A stretch of 64,000 bases of DNA from Gnetum montanum (taxonomy: Eukaryota > Streptophyta > Gnetopsida > Gnetales > Gnetaceae): assembly GCA_015680685.1 (NCBI GenBank), contig MNCI01016265.1:199222-263221 (forward strand), given 5' to 3'. The notes below the pieces were generated by a model. That model saw only the letters and a program-made list of their open reading frames with translations. It searched no databases and was not told the origin of the DNA. Position 1 is the stretch's first letter, and each line of letters starts with the position of its first letter. The translations under genes and the position numbers were made by a program. Below, one piece after another: positions 11,837 through 23,722 of this stretch.

Positions 11837-12883
11837 ATGTACATTTCATTCCAGCAATGCACAGACGATTTTAGACAGTACAAGGATGTCCATCAATTTG
11901 TCCAATCCTGTGAGCGTTATCAATGTGATGGGGGAATGACTGCTAAAATGGAGGATCCGCAACAATGGATTCAACCCTTAGAACCCTTCGACATTTGTGG
12001 AATAGACTTTATGGGGCCCATTACACCAATTTCAAATGGAAAAGCTTACATCATTGTTACTGTTGACTATCTAACAAAATGGGCTGAAGCAACTACTGTT
12101 ACGGACTGCACATCATCTACCGCTGCACGATTTATGCAACAACAAGTCGTAAATAGGTATGGTGTGCCACATGCACTTATCTTGGATAATGGAACACACT
12201 TCATGGGTGCAACCTTTCAGAAGTTGATGCAACGCTTAAGGGTTGAACATAAATTGACTACACCTTATCACTTCTAAGCTAATGGCCAAGCCAAGGTCAC
12301 TAACCGAGAGATTACTAAAATATTAACAAGAACAATTAGCAAATATAGGCGAGATTGGAGCACTAAGCTGAATGATGCTCTCTGGGCATACTGCTCCACT
12401 TGAAAACACCCTATAGGCTATTCTCCTTATGAGTTAGTATACGGAAAACTTCCAAAGATTCCAATTCAAACCAAGCTCTATACACTATCCATCGCGTGTG
12501 ACCTCCACCTTGACCTTGATCTAGCAAAAAAACAAAGATTGGTAACTCTAAATGTGCTAGACAAAAATTGATTGGTTGCCTTGTCATCAAATGAGTTGCA
12601 CAAGGCACATAACAAACAACGTCATGACTTAAAAATTCGAAAGGTTAAGTACCAACTAGGAGATAAGGTCTTTTACTGGAACCCCACACATGTGCCACAA
12701 TGCACAAAATTTCAAACATTGTGGGAAGCACCTTACATCATTCATATAACCTTTCCCTCAGGGGCCAGGACTATATACAAACCTGAAAGCCTTGATAAGA
12801 TATTACTGGTTAATGTGCAACAAACCAAACCCTTCCATGAACTTAGAATAGCTGGTGCACATAATACCTCTGAGAGAGGATGA
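11837..12883 (+). pseudogene. Ty3/gypsy integrase fragment, catalytic Glu lost
   Basis: A single frame reads a gypsy integrase: damaged zinc finger (CERYQ where CxxC is expected), core with GIDFMGPI (Asp at 12005) and LILDNGTHF (Asp at 12185), then GQAKVTN, where the third catalytic residue should be Glu (AAG at 12293-12295). Downstream are ALWAY, YELVYGK and a C-terminal segment ending near 12883. In-frame stops lie at 12275-12277, about 12400 and about 12569. No RT or RNase H precedes it, so it is a fragment, and its sequence differs from the integrase at 7.8-8.9 kb. A purine-rich ATGGGGGAGATGG follows at about 12924 and could be the polypurine tract. Confidence 0.85.
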
Positions 12884-14640
12884 CCTCGCTCATTATTTCG
12901 GATCTCTCCCTTCCAACTTAGTCATGGGGGAGATGGCCACCTATGTTGATCAATCAAGGCCCTCAGTTTCTTTTTAAGTTTTTGTTTTACACATTTTTGT
13001 TTTACAAATTTCTTTAACTTTTCTTGTTTTTATTTTGCAACATTATTCATAGTTTTTTCATTTATTTGTGTGTTTATTTATGTTGTTCAGTTCGTCACCT
13101 AATAAGTGCTCCTGATGGTGGTATGAACTATATTCCATTGATTGCTAATGTTTGGTTTTTACCTTTCAGTTATAATGTTGATACTAAGGTATGGTTCTTT
13201 TGATATAACACACAATGAGTCCACGTCATCCGTGCATCCATGAATTTCTATGGTCTCTCTTAGCTTGGAACTGTACAGTCTCTTTCTTTCAATAATAAGA
13301 ACTATCAACAAATTAGTGACTGGGCACTTCTTAGACTAAGGAAGGACTCAAGGATTGGAAAGGGTGTGACTTCAAGGGGATTTGATGCATTTGTGCTGGA
13401 CATTCTCTTGGGTGCTTGGATGTTTTCTTCCTGTGTTTTCCTTACCATTCTGATGCTACTCCAATATCGGGAAGCTGAGCCAATAACAATAATAAGTCTT
13501 TGCATGGTGTGATTCTCACGCAAAAAAAAAAAAACAAACACAGACAGGAACAAGAAAAAGTAAAAAGAGAGAATTCAAAGCACACCCCTTAGACGAAATA
13601 ATCATTTGGGCTACAAGCACTGATTATGGAACTAGATACACATGTTCCCTCTAACTAAGGCCCCTTCTCGCTTCCTACTTTCTCCTCTCTCGTTTCATTG
13701 GAATGGTGGTGACTTTTTGGTAGGAGCATTCTTGTTACCTCAAGTGGATGGATTTGCCAAATGCATTAATGCAAAGTCACTAAATGTGGATTGTTTGAGG
13801 CTAGATTTGGAATGAGATCTACTAATTCACATTAACCATTAATACACAAGGGGTTGTACACCACCTTGTTCTTAAGACTCCATTCCATTCTCTCCTTCCC
13901 ATCCTTCTTTCTCCATTTTTCACCTCATTGCTAGTTGTATTAATAGTCTATATTTTGGTTGATGCATTGTTTTCTTTTTAGTAAATTCCTGTGGTTAAGA
14001 CTTTTACTCTTGTTTCCAAATGGCATTTCCAGAGCCTACGGACTCTTTGAATGTGGGATTGTTAGGGCATTAAGGGCATGAGCCTGCTTTAGGGAGGACC
14101 CACTGGCATTCCTATTTGGTTCATCCATTAATTTCTTTTCCTTAAACATTTTCACAATCAACATTTATTTTGTTCATCTCCATCCCTAACATCCATTTTA
14201 TCGGCATTTCCGTTGTTCCATTTTCTCCATCTTTCTTATTCCTTATCTTTTTCCATTCTCTCGCTACCAGAGGTTCGCTCTCAGTCATGGGGGTCTTGGT
14301 CTAGATTTTTTGATTTTTTCTTAACCCCTACACCTTGGGTAGTCACCAATATTATATCTCCAAAATTCGTATTAGCCATATCACAACTTAGCCAATGGAC
14401 CTTACACTAAGGCAAGGTATCAACTGCATTGTGATTCATTTACCCTTGCTAATATAAGACTGTGTTGTGTGTGCAGATGGTAATCATACAATAATGGATT
14501 GGATCTGGAGGGAAAACTTGGAATGGACTGGTGCTGAAGCAATTATGCAAGGAATAAGATCGATGGCATAGTTATGGATGGACAATGACAAGCGTAATCT
14601 TAACGTTTGCAGCAACAAACTTCCTGGCCTATAGTCTTGC
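12884..14640. other. No gene recognised; probable 3' region of gypsy element
   Basis: AT-rich DNA with a purine tract at about 12924 and a related GTCATGGGGG string near 14285. I see no protein motif and cannot fix LTR ends. Confidence 0.35.
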
Positions 14641-14651
14641 AGCAGTGGCAA

Positions 14652-15590
14652 CTAATCCTGGCCTGTGCTAGGCCCTGCTTCCTGTTGTTGGCTAGGTCCT
14701 GTACTTGAAGGTTGGTTGGGTCTTGCAAGTTGAGTTGCAATTGGTCCAACCATCTGTTCTTCTTCTTCTTCTGGTCCCAGCATCTCGCCAGTGATTTTCC
14801 TTGGAGCTGGCGACCTTAACAATTCAGCATATGAAGCATTCTGGGCTTTTCGGAGGACATCATTCTGATACCAGCACATCGGCAAAGCTTTTTGATAAGA
14901 AAAGGGAAGGGCAATGCCATCTTCCCTATCTTCCTTTCCTCGAACCACCTCAGGATCTCCGTTAAGTATAGTTGGGGCATGTTAGCATTAACCTTTTCCA
15001 TTAGCACTGCACATCCTCTTGTCACATACGTTGATATTCTTTTTAAGCCCTTCGTGGGGAAGAGGTGATAAGTTTCAATTTTGAAGTAGATCCTCTCCTC
15101 CGTCGTTAACTCACCAAATGTCTTATCTTTGCCATACGCCCTTTCTAACCAATCCCGTCGCACATCAGGGTCTAAACGGGTGGATAACTGAGTAACCTTG
15201 GGCCCTGTAATTGGAAGGTTTAACACTTCCGAAATGGCTTGCGTGGAGAAATCAGCTGGCACACCACAAATATTGATGGTGGTGCCTTGTTCTCTATTGT
15301 GCCAGAATTGGTATGTCTCCCTTAGGTACCAGGCATTGCTTTCGAAGAGGGTAGGCCATAAGGGAGACCCTTTGAAGTGATCCCTAACAGCCTTGGGAGT
15401 GAACTCTGCAAAAGATTCAAAGTTCAATTCCACAATCACCGCATCGAATGTGGACTTTTCGTGGATGGCCTGAACACAATCTTGGGGCAACGTGAGATGT
15501 TGTCCCTGTTCAGGTGCTGCAGCAGCTCCTCATTATGCCTGCCTAGACTAGATAGTATGAGGGTCCTCTTGATGAATACTAAACGATTGT
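14652..15590 (-). pseudogene. Antisense transposon-associated ORF (putative plant transposon protein type)
   Basis: Minus-strand reading frame of about 300 codons. A Gln-rich N-terminal part lies upstream of 15490, then a region with VPADFSTQAISEVLNLP and an aromatic, charged middle (WLERAYGKDKTFGELT). That pattern fits the plant-transposon proteins that accompany Athila/Tat-type retroelements. Near 14900 the frame shifts; the second frame continues to 14652 with a Glu- and Pro-rich tail. It lies opposite to the plus-strand integrase to its left, as for the antisense accessory ORFs known from such elements. Function is unknown. The family call rests on motif memory only. Confidence 0.5.
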
Positions 15591-15724
15591 TCCTCCTGTT
15601 CTACATGTTGTCTGGCAAGATCTTATCTTCCACCTCTCCTAGGTCGTTTGCTTCCACCTTGAGTAGGGCCTTCCTTTTGTCCACGTTTCGGGGCCATCTA
15701 AAATCACACGAGGCCAAGTGTTAG

Positions 15725-16166
15725 TAAAGTTGTTTTTGAAGTTAAGTTATACCTTACTGCTTGCCTTAATTAATGAACTTATTTTATCTCCGTGTGATAT
15801 TGCTCGAAAGATTGTAATAATGAGTCTGTTTTACTTAGGTGGTTTCCAATTTTAATTTCCCAATGTACCTAAAGGATTAAATGATTTTTTGGCACATTTT
15901 ATTCTTAATTTACAACTAATTACCCTTAATAATGTCCTTTGGAAGATGATAAATTCCAAAAATGTTAGGTGCTATTCGGCAGGTGTCCCTCCCCCACGAC
16001 TAAGCTAAACACTTCGGGTTCAAGCAGGTTCAGACGGAATTAAAATCGAAGTACTAGCTAGCGAGATACGGATATGAAAGCAAGGGTCACACAATTGCAA
16101 GTCATAGAGAAAAAATTCGACAACTCCCCCATGTGAATAGTAAGAAATGATGCTAAGTGTTACGCC
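15725..16166. other. No gene recognised
   Basis: AT-rich sequence leading into a G-run and an assembly gap. A possible LTR start (TGTTAGGTG near 15964) is not supported by a primer binding site. Confidence 0.3.
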
Positions 16167-16934
16167 GGGGGGGGGGGGGGGGGGGGGNNNNNNNNNNNNN
16201 NNNNNNNNNNNNNNNNNNNNNNNNNNNNNNNNNNNNNNNNNNNNNNNNNNNNNNNNNNNNNNNNNNNNNNNNNNNNNNNNNNNNNNNNNNNNNNNNNNNN
16301 NNNNNNNNNNNNNNNNNNNNNNNNNNNNNNNNNNNNNNNNNNNNNNNNNNNNNNNNNNNNNNNNNNNNNNNNNNNNNNNNNNNNNNNNNNNNNNNNNNNN
16401 NNNNNNNNNNNNNNNNNNNNNNNNNNNNNNNNNNNNNNNNNNNNNNNNNNNNNNNNNNNNNNNNNNNNNNNNNNNNNNNNNNNNNNNNNNNNNNNNNNNN
16501 NNNNNNNNNNNNNNNNNNNNNNNNNNNNNNNNNNNNNNNNNNNNNNNNNNNNNNNNNNNNNNNNNNNNNNNNNNNNNNNNNNNNNNNNNNNNNNNNNNNN
16601 NNNNNNNNNNNNNNNNNNNNNNNNNNNNNNNNNNNNNNNNNNNNNNNNNNNNNNNNNNNNNNNNNNNNNNNNNNNNNNNNNNNNNNNNNNNNNNNNNNNN
16701 NNNNNNNNNNNNNNNNNNNNNNNNNNNNNNNNNNNNNNNNNNNNNNNNNNNNNNNNNNNNNNNNNNNNNNNNNNNNNNNNNNNNNNNNNNNNNNNNNNNN
16801 NNNNNNNNNNNNNNNNNNNNNNNNNNNNNNNNNNNNNNNNNNNNNNNNNNNNNNNNNNNNNNNNNNNNNNNNNNNNNNNNNNNNNNNNNNNNNNNNNNNN
16901 NNNNNNNNNNNNNNNNNNNNNNNNNNNNNNNNNN
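16167..16934. other. 21-bp poly-G run and 747-bp N gap
   Basis: Bases 16167-16187 are all G and run directly into Ns at 16188-16934. Long open frames reported across this stretch contain only unknown residues and are not genes. Confidence 0.95.
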
Positions 16935-16940
16935 GGGTTG

Positions 16941-17003
16941 CCTATTTATAGGTTTTGTGGGACACGATATTGCATATGATACATCGCGTATGCAATATCG
17001 TGT
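16941..17003 (-). promoter_or_regulatory. LTR-like TATA box and imperfect palindrome
   Basis: On the minus strand TATAAATA lies at 16950-16943. Next to it, 16963-17002 forms an inverted repeat with 14-base arms (CACGATATTGCATA and its complement). The same pairing of a TATA box with GATATCGC-like palindromes is seen in the LTRs at 20-24 kb, so this is probably an LTR edge of a related element interrupted by the gap. Confidence 0.45.
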
Positions 17004-18394
17004 ATGCAATATCATGGCCCTAGTGACATGGGGCACAAGAAAAATACCGAATTTTTTTAAAGATTTTCCTGAAATCACCATTGTAACTTAGGACAATGGG
17101 CTATTGTTAAGGGGTTCTAAGGTAATTAGATGGTTTTGAAGGCACGAATAAGTATGATCTATGGGTTTTATCAATAAGGACCTTGGGTGGTAGAGAAAAG
17201 GCTATGTAATGGTACACAGGAACATTGGAATTTGGAGGGGTAATAATAATAGGGAAAGAATGTTATTAAAAATAAGCTGAGGGTAAGAGATGGTAGGTGT
17301 GAGTTGTGTCATAAGCGAGAATTACAAAAAATTACACAAGTGGGTCCTCCCCAAAGTAGGTTTCAACCTATAATGCCCTTGTGTAACCACACTTAAAAGT
17401 GTCTGTGGGCACTAGAAGGGTTAAAGGTAATCCACATTAATTCCACAAAACACACACATGTAAATATCACTAGAATGAGGTAAGAATTCTATGTTACACA
17501 CAACATGAGCTACAATTACACGAATAGTGAGATGAGACAAACTATAGAAAGGATTGTAGAGATTGGGATGTGACGTAACTAACCCAGGGAACAGTGAATC
17601 CTACATGTAAAGCATGATTAATGTGTCATTAACCCATCGTTCCAAGATCAGGACCAAGTCCATTCCTCTAATTAATGACCTCGCATTGTTGCATCCCATG
17701 ATGAGCAACTATGAGAGTACCATAACAACAAGGCATACGATCACTTGGCATTTTGTTCAAGGGAGGAGTGATTTTTATTTTGTGGCACTTCCTTTGTTTT
17801 TCTTTTCTTCTCTCTCTTTTTTTTTTGAATACTGAATTCAGAGAAGTTGCCAAACTTCAGGCATGGATGCATGTCTTTCTAGTGGGACCCCCTAGAATAA
17901 CTTTGGATTTTTGAGTGCCTTTTGATTACTCTTACTCCCATTTTATGTTAGATCTACGAGGATCTTAGTACACCCTCGTTGCATGATAACTCCCATAGAT
18001 GTTACCAAAGAGAATCCGCAAGTCCCCTTGATGTCACACCCTAATCATTCCCTCTTGGACCATCCTTCTTCATTCTGGGTACAATGAGCACAAAATTAAT
18101 TTTAAGTTTTAAAAATGTCAAGAATATCACTATACCCTCAAACAAACCCTCTTATTTGTAGAGTGGATGAGTTGGTGTAATGGGCTCACTGTCCACATAA
18201 TTGATCACCCGAGACTCAATAACATAGAACACACCTCAACCAATGATCCACATGAGTGTTTTATTAGTAGATAAGATTACTTACAAAAGCGTAAAAAGAT
18301 AAAAAGACAAAATGATAAAACAAGAAATTGAAAACTGAAAAACTGGAAAACAAAAAGTTCTAAAATTAAAGAAAATAAAAAGTGGTTATTAATC
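17004..18394. other. No gene recognised; probable non-coding part of gag-only element
   Basis: AT-rich, no pol motifs on either strand. It lies downstream (minus strand) of the gag at 18395-20385, where a complete element would carry protease and RT. A second LTR for the element at 20527-21308 was not found here. Confidence 0.35.
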
Positions 18395-20385
18395 CTACTT
18401 GTTACTAGAATGGGGGATATCCCCCATAACTAAATAGTTGAGGATGGAAAGGATTAATAAATGGAAGATGAGGATCCTTGCATGTTGGAAATATTCAGAC
18501 TTGATTATATTTACCCCATCGGGGTTCACACACCTGATTATAGTGAGCATAGTGGGGCAATTTGTAAATGTGGTTCTTGGATAAGGAATTGATCCACTAT
18601 GATGTTTGTGATCGGAAGATGGTATGCAAGGATCGGGTTGTCGCTCTCCATTCCTATGTTCATTGGGCTGTATGATTGTTGGAGTGTTAATTGGTGGCCC
18701 TGATGAAGTAACATGAGGCCTTGGGTTCGAAGATAAGGGTGCACCACAGTGTTGGACTAGTACTGAGTTGGAGGATGCAGTGGCCTTGGAATTGTGTTGT
18801 CCCTTCTTACGGTCATGTTTAAAGAAGGGACACTTTGGATGTTGAGGAGGCCTTTCACTACTATTAGCAATAGTGGCACAAGTGACGTTCAGAGGTTGTT
18901 GCTGTGGTGCAAACACTTTAGGAACAACTGGTGGCACTGTAGAAGGAGGGAAAGGATGAGAATGTTGAAAATGAGGAGAAGTGTAGGATACACAAGGCGG
19001 TGGTTATGTTGAAGACATGGGTTGATAGTATTGAGGAGAATGATAATGCAATGTGATAGAGTATGTTGGCCCAGTTGGAGAAATAGGATGTTGAACGTGA
19101 TAAGCGTTTGGGTTCAGCTGGTACGAAGGGTTTCTCCAATTTAGGGGTGGCTTCCCCCACAACTAGGATTGTTGCCACTGTGATTGAACACAGTATCTTT
19201 GTATGAACTCTGGGTGTAACATGCTTCCCCAATGCTAATATAAATGTAACAAGATTGGGCATTGGCTGTTGGGGTGATCGTACAGGTAGATGTTGCATTC
19301 ATACATATGATTGGAAGTTGAGCCCTTCTTTTCCTTATCCGTTCTTTTCGATTGTCTAATGTTTTGTCCTACTTCTTGGGTTGTCAAAACTCTATCTCCA
19401 ATGATATCGATGTATTCTCCACACTTTTTATATGTCCATTCCAACATCTTATTGATCTTTGCCTCAACTTCTTCTAGTGATTGTTGTACCGACAAAGATG
19501 CTTCTTTCTCTTTGTGATAGGTTGATTTCTCCTTTTTGTGATTATGGACCTTTGTTAAGTTGAGATTTTGGCCTCGTTGATGTTTTTCAACACTCTCCCA
19601 TATAGCCATTTCTCCTTCCTCTTTTGCTACCCGCTTAACAAGTTCTTGGACTTAATGGGTTCGTAGTTTGTATAGTTGACCTTGGGCATACATTCCTAAG
19701 GTCTCTTTTGTTTCATTACATAGCCCGTCAATGATATGGTACATTAGCCTTTCCTCGGAGAACCCATGGCCTGGACAGTTGTTTAACAGTGCATAATATC
19801 TTTCCAGGCCATGTCCAAGGGTTCATGTTATGCTTGTTTCCACTCTTGGATTTGTTTCCTCAAGGTTGACACTCTTGTGTAGGTTTGATATCTTTCATTA
19901 AAGAGTTCTACCATTATTGGCCAACATCGTATTGAATTTGGTTTTAACGATCTATACCATACTTTTGCTTGGCCAACAAGTGTCATAGGAAAGAGCTTAA
20001 GTTTTTGCCACCTGTTATTAATGTTGTTCCATGTGCAAGCATCGTAGAAGGCTTGTAAATGTTGTTGTGGATCTAAGTCATAGCCTCCTGAAAAATTAGG
20101 GAAGTTGTTTAAATTGAGCCAAGGTAGACGACTCTCTTTATGATGCCTACGAGAGATTCGAACAGCCTCTTGTATTTGCATTAAGCTTGTAGTGGCCAGT
20201 GGGTGTTCATCGTCATCGGGTAAGTTATGCTTCCGTGCGTTGGGATGACGTTGCTTTCGTTCATGTTTATAAGAAACCCCCACCTCGAGTTGTGTACTCC
20301 AATTTTCATTGTCATATAATTCGTTGGTTATCCAATGAACTTCCTCACGAGGTGTGGCATTATCGTAATCTTGTAGGAGAGGCAT
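18395..20385 (-). pseudogene. Ty3/gypsy (Athila/Tat-like) gag
   Basis: Capsid-type gag that would package element RNA. It starts 140 bases inside the LTR at 20527-21308. Residues in the first frame (20385-19828) include NLNNFPNFSGGYDLDPQQHL, then KLFPMTLVGQAKVWYRSL, the retrotransposon-gag signature. A frameshift near 19820 moves to a second frame with NNCPGHGFSEERLMYHIIDG, a charged region and a degenerate zinc knuckle (CNIYLYDHPNSQC near 19270). A Pro-rich C-terminal tail runs to 18395 with interrupting stops. No pol follows, so the element is gag-only or truncated. Confidence 0.75.
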
Positions 20386-20507
20386 GATTGTGAAATTGTG
20401 TGTGAATTTATATGTGACTTTTTACAATTATTTTTTTCATAAAAGATATATTGTTAAGTCCTATACAGTGATCTTGTATGATATAACTAATCTAGATAAT
20501 TAGCACC

Positions 20508-20525
20508 ATCCCGGAAATGGTGCCA
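20508..20525 (-). other. Primer binding site, tRNA-Asp-like
   Basis: Directly inside the LTR end, one base away, the minus strand reads TGGCACCATTTCCGGGA. This matches the plant tRNA-Asp type primer site used by Athila/Tat elements except for a few transitions. It fixes the LTR border and the minus orientation of the element. Confidence 0.7.
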
Positions 20526-20526
20526 A

Positions 20527-21308
20527 TGATGAGTGGCGAGGTATCCCTACACTCAACCATACGAATACGAGCATTACACGCTCAATCCGGTTGAACTCCA
20601 CAAACGAACTAGTTGTGGCATCTAGATAGTTAGCCTTAGGTTGTATTTCGCTGTCTTCCCACCCTAACTAGTATTATCTTTGTCACGTATGATTTAGTCC
20701 AGAGTGAGGTGTATGATGTGGTTTCTAATATAATGCTACTCCTGAAGGTAATGGAAAGTAATATTCACTAATCTAGGAGAGAGAGGGTGAGAGAATCTAA
20801 ACTAGGCTAAGTGCGATGAGCATCCATTCCTTGATTATCCGTACACATCTTGGACTTCGTGCACGACTACTACTGGGATTACCAAGCACAGATCCTAGGT
20901 ACGCTACTGGATTACCAAGTAGTCACACTTAAATGCTCGTAATCAAGTTGTACTCATTCCACGTTTAAACATGAGTTTAAGGGTGAGAGAGATTAACTAG
21001 GAAAGTAGTAAATAACAATTAATTAAATGATTAAGCTAAGTGAATGTTGCAATGATGAAGTAATCTTGATCTTTATTGCCGGTCATGTGCGTGTCCAAGT
21101 ATGTCACACTCGAATAAAGGATGTCGTACAATTACATTCACCACACTACGGGCATACACGGAGAGGAAAAGGGTTGAGAGAAAGAAATGAAAACACTACA
21201 AACAAACTAACTACTTTCTACTTTCTTTTTTGACTCATCTATCTACCTCTTATTTATAGATGAGGAGACAGGCTGCGATATCGCGGTCACCCAAAATACG
21301 ACTCATCA
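20527..21308 (-). mobile_element. LTR A (5' LTR of minus-strand gag element)
   Basis: A 782-bp LTR with TGATGAG...CTCATCA ends on both strands. On the minus strand it holds a TATA box (TATAAATA at 21258-21251) preceded by the perfect palindrome GCGATATCGC at 21275-21284, and is followed by the primer site and gag. It is clearly homologous to LTR B and to the inverted LTR fragment C. Its right end abuts CTTTC of fragment C, so element A was probably inserted into C. Confidence 0.8.
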
Positions 21309-21779
21309 CTTTCCTAGATAATTAATCTCTCTCAACCCTTGACTCTCCTAGTTAAGTGCATTCAGTACGACCGCTTCGAGCACGTGTGTAACACTTGGTA
21401 ACCCAGTAACGAGTAGCATTTGGTAATCCCAGCAGCGTTGCACTGGTTCAAGGTGTGTGCGGCAAGTGGGAACGAATACTGGTGCTAGTATAATTAGAAC
21501 TTAGTTAGTGGATAGTTAATGAAAGTTAGTCATTTAGTTCTCTTCACCCTTCCCCATTAGCATAGGCATTAAAAAGACAAAAGATATAAAAATCATATAC
21601 TTCAAGCTTACTTAACCATACAACCGTGACAATACAAATAAGTTTGGGAAGACAGAGATTGATTAACCTTAAGTGTTCCATTAAGGCGCGTAAGCACTTA
21701 GTCCTTGGAGTTCGACCGGATGGCATGTGAGACACTTGTATTCGTATGGTTGAGTGTAGGGGTACCTCGCTACTCATCA
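21309..21779 (+). mobile_element. LTR C fragment (3' part, plus orientation)
   Basis: This 471-bp segment matches the reverse complement of LTRs A and B (for example TTCGTATGGTTGAGTGTAGG near its right end) and ends in CTCATCA at 21779. It therefore points opposite to A and B. Its left part is missing where LTR A begins. Its right end lies inside the gag of element B. Order of insertion inferred: B first, then C into B, then A into C. Confidence 0.75.
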
Positions 21780-22753
21780 ATCATGAAATACTTGTAGATG
21801 GTTTGAGGATCAGCATTGTATCCCCCTTCAAATTGTGGGATGTTGTTCATGTCTAGTCTTTTGATCCTATCATGATCGTATTGTTTATGGCATCTATGAT
21901 GCCTATTTTGTTCTCTACTCTCCCTCCTTTCATGATGTGTTTCTTTGAAATGCCCTCGTCCCCTTTCTCAACTGTTTTGTCTATGATCTCTATTTCGCAT
22001 ACCATTGTCCTCATGGTCTTTCCCTTTGCGACTATGTTCAAATCCTGAAGGAGAGGGGGAAGGAGATGATGAAGGTGAAGAGGAAGGAGGATTGGCACTG
22101 TGATAGCATCTGTCACTTTCTCTTTGGTGGTCTCAACCTCGGTCGTGGTTATGATTGGAATGTCCGTCAATGTTATGTGTTCGTGTTCCTTTTTTGGACT
22201 CTTTGTATTCGTTGGTATTAGAACCTAGGTAATGAATAGTTGAGTGAAGATTCTGATACACAACTCCTTGATTGAAGTCAATGAGAGGAACATCATTTTG
22301 TGGAAAAGCTCCCAAGGAAAATTCATCACCCTCGTTTTCACTTAGGACATACAGAACATCCTGAGATCACTTTTCCTTCATAGATTTGTAATGTCTCTCC
22401 TATTGTAGGTCCCTTTGGCATTGTGCCTCCATGGGTTGATACTCTCTTGAGTCATGTTCATGCACAACGTACTTTGCCTATAAGTGTTGCATACCAATTC
22501 GTGTGAGAGCATAAAGAAGCATGCTTGGGACTGAGTGATAGGGAGGTAACACTATGTTACCTTCTAAATCACGCCAACACAATTGTTCATCCTGGTGGAG
22601 GATAAAGGTAAAGTTTGGTATATACTCATCAGGATGAGCGTATACCATGCGAAATTGTTGGGGCACTAGCGGGTTATCATATGTACTACGCCTTTGATTT
22701 TTCATTATGTTGGACCTAGTCGGTGAAGCACTCTCATAAGAAGAAGGAGACAT
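21780..22753 (-). pseudogene. Gag N-terminal region of element B, interrupted
   Basis: Minus-strand remains of a gag: an N-terminal segment (22753-22478) with YHSVPSMLLYALTRIG, then broken frames with a Ser/Pro-rich and a charged stretch, ending RIKRLDMNNIPQFEGGYNAD near 21840. That end aligns with WLNLNNFPNFSGGYDLD of the gag at 18395-20385, so the two are homologous. The frame is cut at 21780 by LTR fragment C. Several stops and frameshifts are present. Confidence 0.65.
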
Positions 22754-22870
22754 GATTGATTATTTAGTGTGCAATACTCTTTTTCAATGATTGTAGGATA
22801 ACTAACCCCAAGGGTTCGTTCCAACAGTGGAAAGATTTCCTAAGTTCTAATCAACACACAAACAACCAAA

Positions 22871-22888
22871 TCCCTAGCAATGGCACCA
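22871..22888 (-). other. Primer binding site of element B, tRNA-Asp-like
   Basis: The minus strand reads TGGTGCCATTGCTAGGGA one base inside LTR B. It is close to the tRNA-Asp-type site of Athila/Tat elements, differing by probable transitions. Confidence 0.75.
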
Positions 22889-22889
22889 A

Positions 22890-23722
22890 TGATGAGCGGC
22901 GACGTACCCCTATGCCCAACCATACGAATACGAGCGTTTACATGTGATTCGGTGGAACTTCAAGGATTAAGTGCTTATGCACTTACACAAAACAAGGATG
23001 GGTTATGTGATCATTGTCTTCCCAAGCTTACTTGTAAGGCACGATTGTATGGTTAAGTAAGCTTGAGGTATATGATTTTTATGCTTTTTATGTTTTATGT
23101 TCCTAGTGCTTGAAATGGAGAAATGAAATAATTGAGTTAACTAATTTAATTTTACTAATCAACTATGCTCTAACCAGTCATAACACCAACATCTATTTCC
23201 ACTTGTCAGACACATCCTAAACCAATGTAACACTACTAGGATTACCAAGCGCTAGTTGTTACTGGGTTACCAAGTGTTCACGTATGCTTGAAGTGGTCGT
23301 ACTGAGTGTGCTAATTCATTGGTAATTATCAATTTAATAAAATAACATTAATTAACTAATGAGAGTAGCGAATAATAATAAATAACAATTAAATGAAATA
23401 ATTAAGCTATTTTGAATGTTGCAAGGTTTATCACAAAGTTCATCTTTATTTTCAAACACAAGGTATGCTTAGGTACACAATGCTCGAATAAAGATCCGTT
23501 CACTTTATGACTCCTACTGCGAACACTCAGAAATAATTCTAACTTTGTAAAGGCAAAACTGCAAGAGTTCGGCTAAGGGACTAAGAAAACTCCCTGAAAC
23601 CAAGTGCCCTTGTCTCTTATTTATAGGTGACGACACAAGTTCCAATATTGCATGTCCGATATTGCTTTGGCAACTCTGATATCAAGTACCCGATATCGAG
23701 GGTCTGATATCGTTACTCATCA
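22890..23722 (-). mobile_element. LTR B (5' LTR of element B)
   Basis: An 833-bp LTR with TGATGAG...CTCATCA ends and minus-strand TATAAATA at 23625-23618. Upstream of the TATA box (plus coordinates 23640-23715) are several GATATC and GATATTGC strings related to the palindromes in LTRs A and D. The primer site and gag remains follow at lower coordinates. Confidence 0.8.

Noticed and set aside
15964-17020. A complete LTR with ends TGTTAGG and AGTGACA
   Set aside because: Most of it is unsequenced and no primer site or polypurine tract adjoins either end.
16147-17091. Long open frames across the first N gap
   Set aside because: Almost all residues are unknown because they translate Ns and a poly-G run.
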